64,000 nt of DNA from positions 62,001 to 126,000 of the forward strand of contig NZ_LT629700.1 in NCBI RefSeq assembly GCF_900103625.1, in the 5' to 3' direction. The notes under the pieces are model-generated. The model made no database searches, was not told the DNA's origin, and worked only from the letters and a program-made list of their open reading frames with translations. The DNA comes from Corynebacterium mycetoides (GTDB lineage Bacteria; Actinomycetota; Actinomycetes; Mycobacteriales; Mycobacteriaceae). Numbering within the stretch: position 1 is the stretch's first letter; every line of letters starts with the position of its first letter. This document shows positions 28,195 to 36,787 of this stretch, one piece after another. The translations under genes and the position numbers were made by a program.

Positions 28195-28674
28195 TCAGTT
28201 TCTTTCGAAGCGTTGGAAGCGGTAGCGCAGCCCCGTCGACGAGGTGAGCCATTCGGTTTCGCTCTGGAGCTCGAAGTCGTCCGGAATACGTGGCGCCTTG
28301 ACGGCGGAGGGGCCGAGAGAGGCGTCGAAGGTGGCGTCGATAAGCGTGCGCTCGATGACGTCGACCTCGTCGAGGGTGGACTCGTAGAGTTGGGCGCCCC
28401 CGATGATCCAGGCGTCGGTTTCTAGGTCGGGCAGGTCGCGCGAGACGAACGCCCCGTCGGACCAGGCGCCGGAGGGTTTCGACGACAGGATGTGGTTGGG
28501 CCGGCCCGGCAACGGCCGCTTCGGCAGAGCCTCCCACGTGCGCCGGCCCATGATGATGGGGTGGCCGAGCGTGATGTCCTTGAAGTGCTTCAGGTCCTCG
28601 GGCAGGTGCCACGGCATGCCGTCGCCGTCGCCGATGACCCGGTCGAGGCTCTGCGCCCAGATGGCGCCGAGCAC
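28195..28674 (-). CDS. folA: Dihydrofolate reductase
   Basis: A 159-residue enzyme reducing dihydrofolate with NADPH. Motifs: LGAIWAQSLDRVIGDGDGMPWHLPEDLKHFKDIT, with the catalytic acid replaced in position by the ED after HLP; IIMGRRTWEALPKRPLPGRPNHILS; and WIIGGAQLYE. The GTG start overlaps the thyA stop by one base (TAGTG), showing coupling. Its product is the partner of thymidylate synthase, which generates dihydrofolate. Confidence 0.92.
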   Translation of the reverse strand: MLGAIWAQSLDRVIGDGDGMPWHLPEDLKHFKDITLGHPIIMGRRTWEALPKRPLPGRPNHILSSKPSGAWSDGAFVSRDLPDLETDAWIIGGAQLYESTLDEVDVIERTLIDATFDASLGPSAVKAPRIPDDFELQSETEWLTSSTGLRYRFQRFERN

Positions 28675-29474
28675 TAGACCGACACCTCGGCCGTAATCGT
28701 CGGGTGGGGGTCGTAGCCGGTAACGGAAATATCGTCGAAGCCGTAGTCGAACAGGCTCGCCGCCTTGCGCAGCTGAAGCTGGGGATAGGGGCGCGGCTCG
28801 CGGGAGAGCTGCTCGCGGACCTGCTCGACGTGGTTGTTGTAGATGTGGCAGTCGCCGCCCGTCCAGATCAGCTCGCCCACCTCCAGGCCGGCCTGCTGGG
28901 CGAACATGTGGGTCAGCAGCGCGTAGGAGGCAATGTTGAACGGCACGCCCAAAAACATGTCGGCGGACCGCTGGTAGACCTGCAGACTCAGCCGGCCGTC
29001 GGCGACGTAGAGCTGGAACAGCAGGTGGCAGGGCATGAGCGCCATCTTGTCCAGCTCGGAAACGTTCCACGCGGAGACCAGGTTGCGGCGCGATTCCGGA
29101 TCCTCCTTGAGCACCCGCAGCGCCTCAGAGATCTGGTCGATGTGCGCCCCGTCGGGCGTGGGCCAGGAGCGCCACTGCACGCCGTAGACCGGCCCGAGGT
29201 CGCCGTCGGCGTCCGCCCACTCGTTCCAGATGCGGATGTTGTTCTCCTGCAGCCAGCGCACGTTCGACTCGCCGCGCAAGAACCACAAAAGCTCACCCAC
29301 AACGCCCTTGAAATAGACCTTCTTCGTGGTCAACAGGGGGAAAGACTCGGACAGGTCGTAGCGCAGCTGGCGCCCGAAGACGCTGAGCGTTCCCGTTCCC
29401 GTGCGGTCGCCCTTGGGGGTGCCGTTGTCCAGGATGTCGCGCAGCAGATCTTCGTAGGGGGTGGGCACAGTCAT
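28674..29474 (-). CDS. thyA: Thymidylate synthase (ThyA type)
   Basis: A 266-residue enzyme making dTMP from dUMP with methylenetetrahydrofolate. Conserved parts are [21 protein letters not shown] (residues 21-41), the nucleophile Cys149 in [32 protein letters not shown], and the C-terminal [12 protein letters not shown]. The ATG at 29472-29474 gives the expected length for the family (E. coli 264). The cysQ gene ends 11 bp upstream on the same strand. Confidence 0.95.
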   Translation of the reverse strand: MTVPTPYEDLLRDILDNGTPKGDRTGTGTLSVFGRQLRYDLSESFPLLTTKKVYFKGVVGELLWFLRGESNVRWLQENNIRIWNEWADADGDLGPVYGVQWRSWPTPDGAHIDQISEALRVLKEDPESRRNLVSAWNVSELDKMALMPCHLLFQLYVADGRLSLQVYQRSADMFLGVPFNIASYALLTHMFAQQAGLEVGELIWTGGDCHIYNNHVEQVREQLSREPRPYPQLQLRKAASLFDYGFDDISVTGYDPHPTITAEVSV

Positions 29475-29485
29475 GGTCACGGACT

Positions 29486-30244
29486 CTAATCCGTTGCGCC
29501 CTGCCCGGCAAAGGCCGCGCAGGCGGCAAGAATGTCGTCCGCCAGCTCGGGGCGGCAGATGACCAGATCGGGGATGTAGGTGTCGGAGTTGTTGTAGCGC
29601 AGCTCGGAGCCGTCGAGGCGCGAGGCGTGCAGCCCGGCGGCCAGCGCCACCCCCACCGGCGCGGCCTGGTCCCACTCGTACTGGCCGCCGGCGTGGATGT
29701 AGGCGTCATAATCGCCCAGCAGCACGTGCATGGCCTTCGCGCCGGCGGAGCCCACGCCCACGGCCTCGAAGCCGAGCTTGTCCGCCACGAAGTGGGCCAC
29801 CTCGGGCGGGCGGTTGCGCGACAGCGCGATGCGGCGCGACAGCGGCCCGGACACGTGGCGCACGTCAGAGGACTTGAACACCACGCCCAGGTCGGGCAGG
29901 CCGACGGCGGCGTGGGTGGGCAGGCCGTTTTCCACAAGCGCGACGTGTACTGCCCAGTCCTGGCGGCCGGTGGCGAACTCCTTGGTGCCGTCGAGCGGGT
30001 CGATGATCCACACCCGCTCCTTGTCCAGGCGCTCGGGGTTGTCCGCCGCCTCCTCGGAGAGGAAACCGTCGTCGGGGCGGTGCTGCTCCAGCACGCGCGC
30101 GATCCAGTTCTGGGCGAGGTCGTCTCCCGCCTCGCCGAGCTCGCGGCCGCGCAGCAGGCCCACGCCGCGGATTCCCTTGAGGATTTCGCCCGTGCCCTGG
30201 GCGATGAGGTTGGTCAGCCGCGAGTCCGAGTACTGAACTGTCAT
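29486..30244 (-). CDS. cysQ: 3'(2'),5'-bisphosphate nucleotidase / inositol-monophosphatase family (CysQ)
   Basis: A 252-residue metal-dependent phosphatase. The signature is [11 protein letters not shown] (metal-binding EE) followed by [19 protein letters not shown] and the C-terminal [15 protein letters not shown]. CysQ removes PAP formed during sulfate assimilation; some relatives act on inositol phosphates. A -10 TAGTCT on the minus strand ends seven bases before the ATG (leaderless). It heads the unit cysQ-thyA-folA-mycoredoxin, with gaps of 11 bp or less. Confidence 0.85.
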   Translation of the reverse strand: MTVQYSDSRLTNLIAQGTGEILKGIRGVGLLRGRELGEAGDDLAQNWIARVLEQHRPDDGFLSEEAADNPERLDKERVWIIDPLDGTKEFATGRQDWAVHVALVENGLPTHAAVGLPDLGVVFKSSDVRHVSGPLSRRIALSRNRPPEVAHFVADKLGFEAVGVGSAGAKAMHVLLGDYDAYIHAGGQYEWDQAAPVGVALAAGLHASRLDGSELRYNNSDTYIPDLVICRPELADDILAACAAFAGQGATD

Positions 30245-30251
30245 GGCCTAT

Positions 30252-30257
30252 AGACTA
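30252..30257 (-). promoter_or_regulatory. -10 box TAGTCT of cysQ
   Basis: Seven bases separate the box from the cysQ ATG at 30244. It lies back to back with the lhr promoter. Confidence 0.55.
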
Positions 30258-30263
30258 CCCGGT

Positions 30264-30269
30264 TAAAGT
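30264..30269 (+). promoter_or_regulatory. -10 box TAAAGT of lhr
   Basis: Seven bases separate the box from the ATG at 30277, which selects that ATG over the GTG at 30268 and implies a leaderless mRNA. Confidence 0.55.
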
Positions 30270-30276
30270 GTTGCGC

Positions 30277-33200
30277 ATGACCGCTCGAGTTCTGGACCGT
30301 TTCCGCCCTCAGGTGGCCACCTGGTTCAGCGAGGTCTTCGCCGCGCCCACCCCCGTTCAGGAGGGCGCGTGGGAGGCCATCTCCAACGGGGAGAACGCGC
30401 TTGTGGTGGCACCCACGGGCTCGGGCAAAACCCTCGCGGCGTTCCTGTGGTCGCTCAATTCACTGGTGGAGCGCGCCGGGCAGCAGGCCCTGCCTATCGA
30501 CGGCGCCGCGCGCTCGACCCACGGCGGCGTGAAAGTCCTCTACATCTCCCCGCTCAAGGCGCTCGGCGTGGACGTGGAGAACAACCTGCGCGCCCCGCTC
30601 GGCGGAATCGCGCGCGTGGCGCAGCGCATGGGGCTGGACGCCCCGGACATCTCCGTCGGGGTGCGCTCCGGCGACACCCCCCAGGCGGAGCGCAACCGCC
30701 AGGTGCGCACACCCCCGGACATCCTGATCACCACCCCGGAGTCGCTCTACCTGATGCTCACCTCCAAGGCGGCGGGCGTCCTAGCGTCCGTCGACACCGT
30801 CATCGTCGACGAGATCCACGCGCTCGCCGGCACGAAGCGCGGAGTGCACCTGACCCTGTCCCTGGAGCGGCTGCGCCGCATCGCGGGCGATTTCCAGCGC
30901 ATCGGTTTGTCCGCCACCGTGCGCCCCTTGGACGCCGTGGCCAACTTCCTCGGGCCGCGCACGACGATTGTCAACCCGCCGGCGGTCAAGAAATGGTCGC
31001 TGGGCGTGCACGTCCCCGTGGAGGACATGAGCGATCTCCCCGTGCCCGAGGACGCCTCCACCATCGGTGAGGCCGTCGTGGATGACCTCTTGGGGGCAGA
31101 GGAGGCGCCGGTGCAGGCGTCGACAAGCATTTGGCCCCATATCGAGCAGGCGGTCTACGACCAGGTCATGGCCCACCGCTCGACCATCGTCTTCGTCAAC
31201 TCGCGGCGCACGGCCGAGCGGCTGACCAGCCAGCTCAACGAGCTGTGGGCCAAAGAGCACGACCCGGAGAGCCTGAGCCCCGCTTTACGACGCCCGCCCG
31301 CGCAGCTGATGAAGTCCGTCGACACCGCGGGGCACGCGGCGCCGGTCATCGCCCGCGCCCACCACGGTTCCGTGTCTAAGGAGGAGCGGCTGACCACCGA
31401 GACGATGCTCAAGGAGGGCTCGCTGAGAGCTGTGATCTCCACGTCCTCGCTGGAGCTGGGCATCGATATGGGCGCGGTCGACCTGGTCATCCAGGTGGAG
31501 TCGCCGCCCTCGGTCGCCTCCGGGCTGCAGCGCGTCGGGCGCGCCGGCCACGCGGTGGGGCAGGTCTCCGAGGGCGCCTTCTACCCCAAGCACCGCGCGG
31601 ACCTGGTGCAGTCGGCGGTGACGGTGCCGCGGATGCGCGCCGGGCTGATAGAGGAGCTGCACACGCCCGTCTCGCCGCTGGACGTGCTCACCCAGCACAC
31701 CGTCGCGGCCGTGGCGGTCGAGGACCTCGACGTGGACGAGTGGTACGACACCGTGCGCCGCGCCTGGCCGTACCGCGACCTCTCGCGCGACGTGTTCGAC
31801 GCCGTGATCGACCTGGTGGTGGGCGTGTACCCCTCCACCGACTTCGCGGAGCTGCGGCCCCGCGCTGTGCTCGACGGCACCGTGTTGAAGGCGCGCCCCG
31901 GCGCGCAGCGCGTCGCCGTGACCAACGCCGGCACCATCCCGGACCGCGGCATGTTCGGGGTGTTCCTCGTCGGGGCCGACTCCGCGCCGCGGCGCGTCGG
32001 CGAGCTGGATGAGGAGATGGTCTACGAGTCGCGCGTGGGCGACGTGTTCACGCTCGGCGCGTCGAGCTGGCGCATCGAGAACATCACCCGCGACCAGGTA
32101 CAGGTCTCGCCCGCGCCGGGGCACACCGGGCGTCTGCCGTTTTGGACGGGCGACTCGCTCGGCCGCCCGTACGAGCTGGGAAAAGCCATCGGTCAGTTTC
32201 GACGCGAGCGCACGCTCGACGACTCGCTCGACGAGTTCGCCCGCCGCAACGTGCTGGCGTACCTCGAGGAGCAGGAGGAGGCCACCGGGATCGTGCCGGA
32301 CGAGCAAACGCTCGTGCTGGAGCGGTTCACCGACGAGCTGGGGGACTGGCGCGTGGTGCTGCACACCCCGTTCGGCAAAGGCGTCAACGCGGCCTGGGCG
32401 CTGGCCACCGGCTGGCGGGTCTCCCAGGACACCGGCATGGACGCCCAGGCCGTGGCCGGCGACGACGGCATTGTGCTGCGCCTGCCACAGGGGGACAAGG
32501 AGCCCGACACCTCCCTCTTCCTGTTCGACGCCGACGAGATCGCCGACATCGTCACCGAGCAGGTGGGAAACTCAGCCCTGTTCGCCTCGCGCTTCCGCGA
32601 GTGCGCCGCCCGCGCGCTGCTGCTCCCGCGCCGCAACCCGGGCAAGCGCGCCCCGCTGTGGCAGCAGCGCCAGCGCGCCGAGCAGCTGCTGGACGTCGCC
32701 CGCAACTACCCCTCGTTCCCCATCATCCTGGAGACGGTGCGCGAGTGCCTGCAGGACGTGTACGACGTGGCGTCGCTGCGCGAGGTGATGGGCGACCTTG
32801 CCACCCGCCGCATCCGCGTGGCGGAGGTGACCACCTCGCAGCCCAGCCCGTTCGCGTCCTCGCTGCTGTTCAACTACACCGGCGCGTTCATGTACGAGGG
32901 CGACACCCCGCTGGCCGAAAAGCGCGCCGCCGCCCTCTCTCTCGACCCGGCCTTGCTGGCGAAGCTGCTGGGCACGGTCGAGCTGCGCGAGCTTCTCGAC
33001 GCCTCCGTCATCGCCGAGGTCGACGCCTCGCTGCGCCGCGTGGGCAGGGCGCAGACCTCCGAGCAGTTCGCCGACACCGTGCGCATCGTGGGACCGGTGC
33101 CCGTAGACGACCTCTCGCTCTACACCCCGGTGCCGCTGGCATCCCTCGAGGCGGCGCTCGGACCGCGCGTGATGCGGGTGCGGTTCGGGGGCCGCGAGCA

Positions 33201-34863
33201 CATCGCGCAATCGATCGACGCGCCGCTGCTGCGCGACGCCCTCGGTGTGCCCGTCCCGCCGGGTGTCCCCGCGCAGGTAGCCACCATCACCGACGCCTTG
33301 GCCCAGCTCGTGGGCCGGTGGGTGCGCACCCGCGGGCCGTTTACCCTGCGCGACCTTGCAGACGCCTTCGGGCTCGCGGTCGGCGCCGCCTACTCCGCGT
33401 TGCAGCCGCTGGTGGACTCCGGCAAGGTGATCGAGGGCCGCTACCGCCAGGGCGTGGAGGAGACCGAGTATGTTGCCAACGAGGTCCTGCGCATCATCCG
33501 CTCCCGCTCGCTGGCCGCCGCCCGCGCCCAGACCCGGCCCGTGTCCCAATCCGCCTACGGGCGGTTCCTCCCCAGCTGGTCGCACGTCGCACCCGCGGGA
33601 AGCCGCCCCGCCCTGCGGGGCGCGGACGGGGTGTACACCGTGCTCGAGCAGCTCGCCGGGGTGCGGCTGCCGGCCTCGGCGTGGGAGTCGCACGTCCTGC
33701 CCTCGCGGGTGGGCGACTACAGCCCGGCCATGCTCGACGAGCTCACCTCCTCCGGCGAGATCGCCATCGTCGGCGCCGGCAAGGCGGGCGCGCGCGACCC
33801 CTGGATCATGCTGCTGCCCGCCGACTACGCCGGCCAGCTCATGCCGGACGTCGAGGAGCCCACACTCTCCCTGACCCAGACCCAGATCCTGTCCAAGGTC
33901 CGCGGCGGCGGGGGCTTCCTCTTCACCGACCTGCTGGAGACCACTACCGTCGACGAGCTGCGCGAATCCATGTGGGACCTGGTCGAGGCCGGTTTCATCG
34001 CCCCCGACTCGTTTACCCCGATCCGCGCGCGCCTGGCCGGCGGAAAGACCGCGCACCGCGCCAAGCGACGCCCCACGCGTTCCCGCATCAGGTCCGGGCG
34101 CACCTCGTTTTCCACGCTGACGCCCCCCGACATGGTGGGGCGCTGGGCGGCGACCCCCGCCGTGGACACGGACGCGACGCGGCGATCGGTCGCGTTCGGC
34201 GAGGCATGGTTGGACCGCTACGGCGTGGTCACCCGCGGCAGCGTCGTCGCCGAGGGCGTTCTCGGCGGGTTCGCGCTGGCCTATAAGGTGCTCTCCGGCT
34301 TCGAGGAGTCGGGCAAGGCCATGCGCGGTTACCTCGTCGAGGGCCTGGGCGCCTCGCAGTTCTCCACGCCCGCAACCATCGACAGGCTGCGCGCCCACCA
34401 GGATTCCGACGACGTCGTGGGCTGGCCCTCGGGCACGCGCGAGCCCGACGCGTACGTGCTCGCGGCCACCGACCCCGCGAACCCCTACGGCGCGGCCCTT
34501 CCCTGGCCCGAGCAGGGCCCGGCGCGGTCAGCCGGGGCAATGGTTGTGCTTGTCGACGGCCTCCTGGCCGCACACATCACCCGCGGCGGCAAGACCATGA
34601 CCACGTTTTTCGAGCATTTCCCCGAGGGGGTGGGCGACCCCATGCCAGTGGTTCTCGCCGCGCTTGCCGACGCGGTCGCCGCCGGCCGCATGAAACCCTT
34701 AAGCGTGGAGAAGCTCAACGGGGAGCCCGCGTTCTCCCTGCGCGAGTACGGCGCGGCCCCCACCCACAAGGGGGTGAAAATCGGCGGCGCCAACACCCAG
34801 GCGCCGAAGCGCCGGGGCAGGAGCCTCGCGGAGGCGGTGGAGGAGCTCAGCTTCGACGACTAG
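30277..34863 (+). CDS. lhr: Large ATP-dependent helicase Lhr
   Basis: A 1528-residue SF2 helicase of full Lhr length. Q-motif-like PTPVQEGAWEAI is followed by Walker A VVAPTGSGKT (Lys51), YISPLKALGVDVENNL, the DEIH box in VIVDEIHALAGTKRG, motif III LSATV, and motif VI-like LQRVGRAGH near residue 420. After the Lhr core come the winged-helix and beta-barrel modules and a long C-terminal region of about 650 residues typical of bacterial Lhr. Lhr translocates 3' to 5' on single-stranded DNA and is linked to repair; mycobacterial Lhr is induced by DNA damage. nei lies just downstream. Confidence 0.92.
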   Translation: MTARVLDRFRPQVATWFSEVFAAPTPVQEGAWEAISNGENALVVAPTGSGKTLAAFLWSLNSLVERAGQQALPIDGAARSTHGGVKVLYISPLKALGVDVENNLRAPLGGIARVAQRMGLDAPDISVGVRSGDTPQAERNRQVRTPPDILITTPESLYLMLTSKAAGVLASVDTVIVDEIHALAGTKRGVHLTLSLERLRRIAGDFQRIGLSATVRPLDAVANFLGPRTTIVNPPAVKKWSLGVHVPVEDMSDLPVPEDASTIGEAVVDDLLGAEEAPVQASTSIWPHIEQAVYDQVMAHRSTIVFVNSRRTAERLTSQLNELWAKEHDPESLSPALRRPPAQLMKSVDTAGHAAPVIARAHHGSVSKEERLTTETMLKEGSLRAVISTSSLELGIDMGAVDLVIQVESPPSVASGLQRVGRAGHAVGQVSEGAFYPKHRADLVQSAVTVPRMRAGLIEELHTPVSPLDVLTQHTVAAVAVEDLDVDEWYDTVRRAWPYRDLSRDVFDAVIDLVVGVYPSTDFAELRPRAVLDGTVLKARPGAQRVAVTNAGTIPDRGMFGVFLVGADSAPRRVGELDEEMVYESRVGDVFTLGASSWRIENITRDQVQVSPAPGHTGRLPFWTGDSLGRPYELGKAIGQFRRERTLDDSLDEFARRNVLAYLEEQEEATGIVPDEQTLVLERFTDELGDWRVVLHTPFGKGVNAAWALATGWRVSQDTGMDAQAVAGDDGIVLRLPQGDKEPDTSLFLFDADEIADIVTEQVGNSALFASRFRECAARALLLPRRNPGKRAPLWQQRQRAEQLLDVARNYPSFPIILETVRECLQDVYDVASLREVMGDLATRRIRVAEVTTSQPSPFASSLLFNYTGAFMYEGDTPLAEKRAAALSLDPALLAKLLGTVELRELLDASVIAEVDASLRRVGRAQTSEQFADTVRIVGPVPVDDLSLYTPVPLASLEAALGPRVMRVRFGGREHIAQSIDAPLLRDALGVPVPPGVPAQVATITDALAQLVGRWVRTRGPFTLRDLADAFGLAVGAAYSALQPLVDSGKVIEGRYRQGVEETEYVANEVLRIIRSRSLAAARAQTRPVSQSAYGRFLPSWSHVAPAGSRPALRGADGVYTVLEQLAGVRLPASAWESHVLPSRVGDYSPAMLDELTSSGEIAIVGAGKAGARDPWIMLLPADYAGQLMPDVEEPTLSLTQTQILSKVRGGGGFLFTDLLETTTVDELRESMWDLVEAGFIAPDSFTPIRARLAGGKTAHRAKRRPTRSRIRSGRTSFSTLTPPDMVGRWAATPAVDTDATRRSVAFGEAWLDRYGVVTRGSVVAEGVLGGFALAYKVLSGFEESGKAMRGYLVEGLGASQFSTPATIDRLRAHQDSDDVVGWPSGTREPDAYVLAATDPANPYGAALPWPEQGPARSAGAMVVLVDGLLAAHITRGGKTMTTFFEHFPEGVGDPMPVVLAALADAVAAGRMKPLSVEKLNGEPAFSLREYGAAPTHKGVKIGGANTQAPKRRGRSLAEAVEELSFDD

Positions 34864-34879
34864 CGCTGTCTAGCGCCGT

Positions 34880-35278
34880 CTAGCGCTTGGGCACCCCCGC
34901 GGCCCACAGCGCCGCCGCGATGAGCGCGGGTTGGCCGAAGAGGCGGACGAGGCGCTTCGCGTTGTTGTCCAAGCCGAATGCGTCGTGGCGCTCGGCGTAC
35001 TGGCCGATGTTTCCCGGGTAGATCGCGGTGTAGAACGTCGCCAGCGCGATGCCCGTCTGGCGGTAGCGCTTGGGAAGGGCGAGCAGGGATGCGCCGAGGG
35101 CTATTTCGGCGAGGCCGGAACCGAGGACGACGAGGTCCTTGTCCATTGGGAACCAGTCCGGGACCTGAGCCCGGAAATCCTGGCGTGCAAAAGTGAGGTG
35201 GCTGATACCCGCGAAGCTCATGAACGCACCGAGGGCGTAGCGGGTCATCCGCTGAGATTGGCTGGGTTTACGGGACAT
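34880..35278 (-). CDS. DoxX-like small membrane protein
   Basis: A 132-residue protein with four hydrophobic segments and a short basic N-terminus (MSRKPSQSQRMTRYALGAFMSFAGISHL). The sequence FARQDFRAQVPDWFPMDKDLVVLGSGLAEIALGASLL is typical of DoxX-type proteins. The function is unknown; relatives interact with redox enzymes. CGGAGG lies about eight bases before the ATG. It is convergent with lhr and divergent from nei. Confidence 0.75.
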   Translation of the reverse strand: MSRKPSQSQRMTRYALGAFMSFAGISHLTFARQDFRAQVPDWFPMDKDLVVLGSGLAEIALGASLLALPKRYRQTGIALATFYTAIYPGNIGQYAERHDAFGLDNNAKRLVRLFGQPALIAAALWAAGVPKR

Positions 35279-35379
35279 ATGCGTTACCTCCGGGTACGCA
35301 ACTTAAAGCGACTGATAGTACGAGGGAGATAGTACTCCCCAGAATCCCCGTTGTACGGCTGTAGCGTTAGTATCAAGCA

Positions 35380-36174
35380 ATGCCCGAAGGCGATTCCGTC
35401 TACCAGCTCTCCAAGCGCCTGCAGTTCATGGCGGGCCGGGAGGTCACCCGCGCGAGCCTGCGCGTGCCGCGCTACGCCACCGTGGACTTCACCGGCATGA
35501 CGTGCGAGCGGGTATGGCCCTACGGCAAGCACCTGTTCATGCAGTTCGGCCCGGAAATCCTGCACACGCACCTGAAGATGGAGGGCACGTGGGCCATCCA
35601 CCGCGCCGGCACGCGCTGGCGCAAGCCCGGACACACCGCCCGAGTGGTGCTCCAGCTTGCCGACACCGCGGGCGACATCGAACTCGTCGGTCACTCGCTC
35701 GGGCTGGTCGAGGTGTTTCCCGCCCGCGAATACCCCCTGCGCATGGGCTATCTCGGGCCCGACATGCTGGCCGACGACTTCGACCACGACGAGGTGGTGC
35801 GGCGCATCGCCTCCGCCCCCGGCATGGAGATCGGCCGGGCGCTGCTGGACCAGAAAAACGCCGCGGGCATCGGCAACGAATACCGGGCGGAGATCTGCTT
35901 CCTCGCGGGCACGCATCCCGCGCGGCGGGTGCGTGAGGTGGACGTCGACACGCACGTGCGCCTGGCCCGCAGGCTCATGTGGGCGAACAAAGACTCCCCA
36001 GTCCGCGTGACCACGGGGGTCAGGCGGGCCGGGGAGACGAGCTACGTGTTCGGGCGCAACAACAAGCCCTGCCGCCGGTGCACGACCTTGATCCAGAAGG
36101 GGTTTCTGGGCGGGGAGGGCGACTTGGAGCGCGTTATCTGGTGGTGTCCGCGCTGTCAGCCTGCCGCTCGTTGA
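35380..36174 (+). CDS. nei: DNA glycosylase/AP lyase, endonuclease VIII-like
   Basis: A 264-residue Fpg/Nei family enzyme that excises oxidised pyrimidines. The catalytic N-terminal Pro2-Glu3 is in MPEGDSVYQLSKRL, the beta-hairpin lysine in LHTHLKMEG, and the helix-two-turn-helix in ALLDQKNAAGIGNEYRAEI. The C-terminal zinc finger is CRRC...CPRC. The PEGD start marks it as Nei rather than Fpg (PELPEV). TAGTAT lies six bases before the ATG. The last 41 bases overlap the end of the dedA-type gene on the other strand. Confidence 0.9.
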   Translation: MPEGDSVYQLSKRLQFMAGREVTRASLRVPRYATVDFTGMTCERVWPYGKHLFMQFGPEILHTHLKMEGTWAIHRAGTRWRKPGHTARVVLQLADTAGDIELVGHSLGLVEVFPAREYPLRMGYLGPDMLADDFDHDEVVRRIASAPGMEIGRALLDQKNAAGIGNEYRAEICFLAGTHPARRVREVDVDTHVRLARRLMWANKDSPVRVTTGVRRAGETSYVFGRNNKPCRRCTTLIQKGFLGGEGDLERVIWWCPRCQPAAR

Positions 36175-36772
36175 CCGCGCGGCGGATAAAGAAGGCGAGC
36201 ACGCCCACGATGAGCAGGGCGAGGATGACGTAGACCACGTTGGAATAGGCGTTGACATAGTTCTCCACAATGTGCCAGTTGTCGCCCAGCACGTACCCCA
36301 GCCAGATGAGGATGGCGTTCCAGATGGTGGAGCCCAGCGTGGTCCACAGCCCGAAGGCGACTAGGTTCATGCGGTCGAGCCCCGCCGGGATCGAGATCAG
36401 GGAGCGCACGCCGGGGATGAGGCGGCCGAAGAACACCGAAACCTTGCCGTACTTGTCAAACCACGCGAGCGCCTTGTCCACGTCCGACCCCTTGACCAGC
36501 CACATCCACTCCGCGATCGCGCGCAGGCGTTGCGCGCCCAGCCAGGCGCCGAGGCCGTAGAGGAGGTACGCGCCGGTGACGGAGCCCACCACCGACCAGA
36601 TGAACACCGACACAAAGTTCAGCGAGCCCTGCGCCACGGTGAAGCCGGCGAGAGGCAGAACCACCTCGGAGGGGATGGGCGGGAAGAGGTTCTCCGCGAG
36701 GATGGCCAGACCGACGCCGGGGGCGCCGATCACCTCCATCAGGTGAACGAGCCAATCAATAATAGCCTGCAT
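36134..36772 (-). CDS. DedA family membrane protein
   Basis: A 212-residue inner-membrane protein with the DedA features: ENLFPPIPSEVVLPLAGF with the conserved glutamates near residue 27-36, GAYLLYGLGAWLG, and the arginine motif FFGRLIPGVRSLISIPAGLDRM. Some DedA proteins are now seen as lipid-carrier flippases (UPP/PE); which lipid is not clear here. The gene ends within nei, giving a 41-bp antisense overlap that keeps both frames intact. It starts 15 bp from the end of the GCS2-type gene on the same strand. Confidence 0.88.
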   Translation of the reverse strand: MQAIIDWLVHLMEVIGAPGVGLAILAENLFPPIPSEVVLPLAGFTVAQGSLNFVSVFIWSVVGSVTGAYLLYGLGAWLGAQRLRAIAEWMWLVKGSDVDKALAWFDKYGKVSVFFGRLIPGVRSLISIPAGLDRMNLVAFGLWTTLGSTIWNAILIWLGYVLGDNWHIVENYVNAYSNVVYVILALLIVGVLAFFIRRAVNERQADSADTTR

Positions 36773-36787
36773 GCGGCTTATTGTGCC

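Noticed and set aside
28404..29070. Longer upstream starts for folA reaching into thyA
   Set aside because: The GTG overlapping the thyA stop gives the correct family length and start (LGAIWAQS); the extension is just thyA in another frame.
34861..34890. Three TAGCGC[CT]GTC-like decamers between lhr and the DoxX gene
   Set aside because: Too short for an element; they simply supply CTAG-containing stop codons on both strands.
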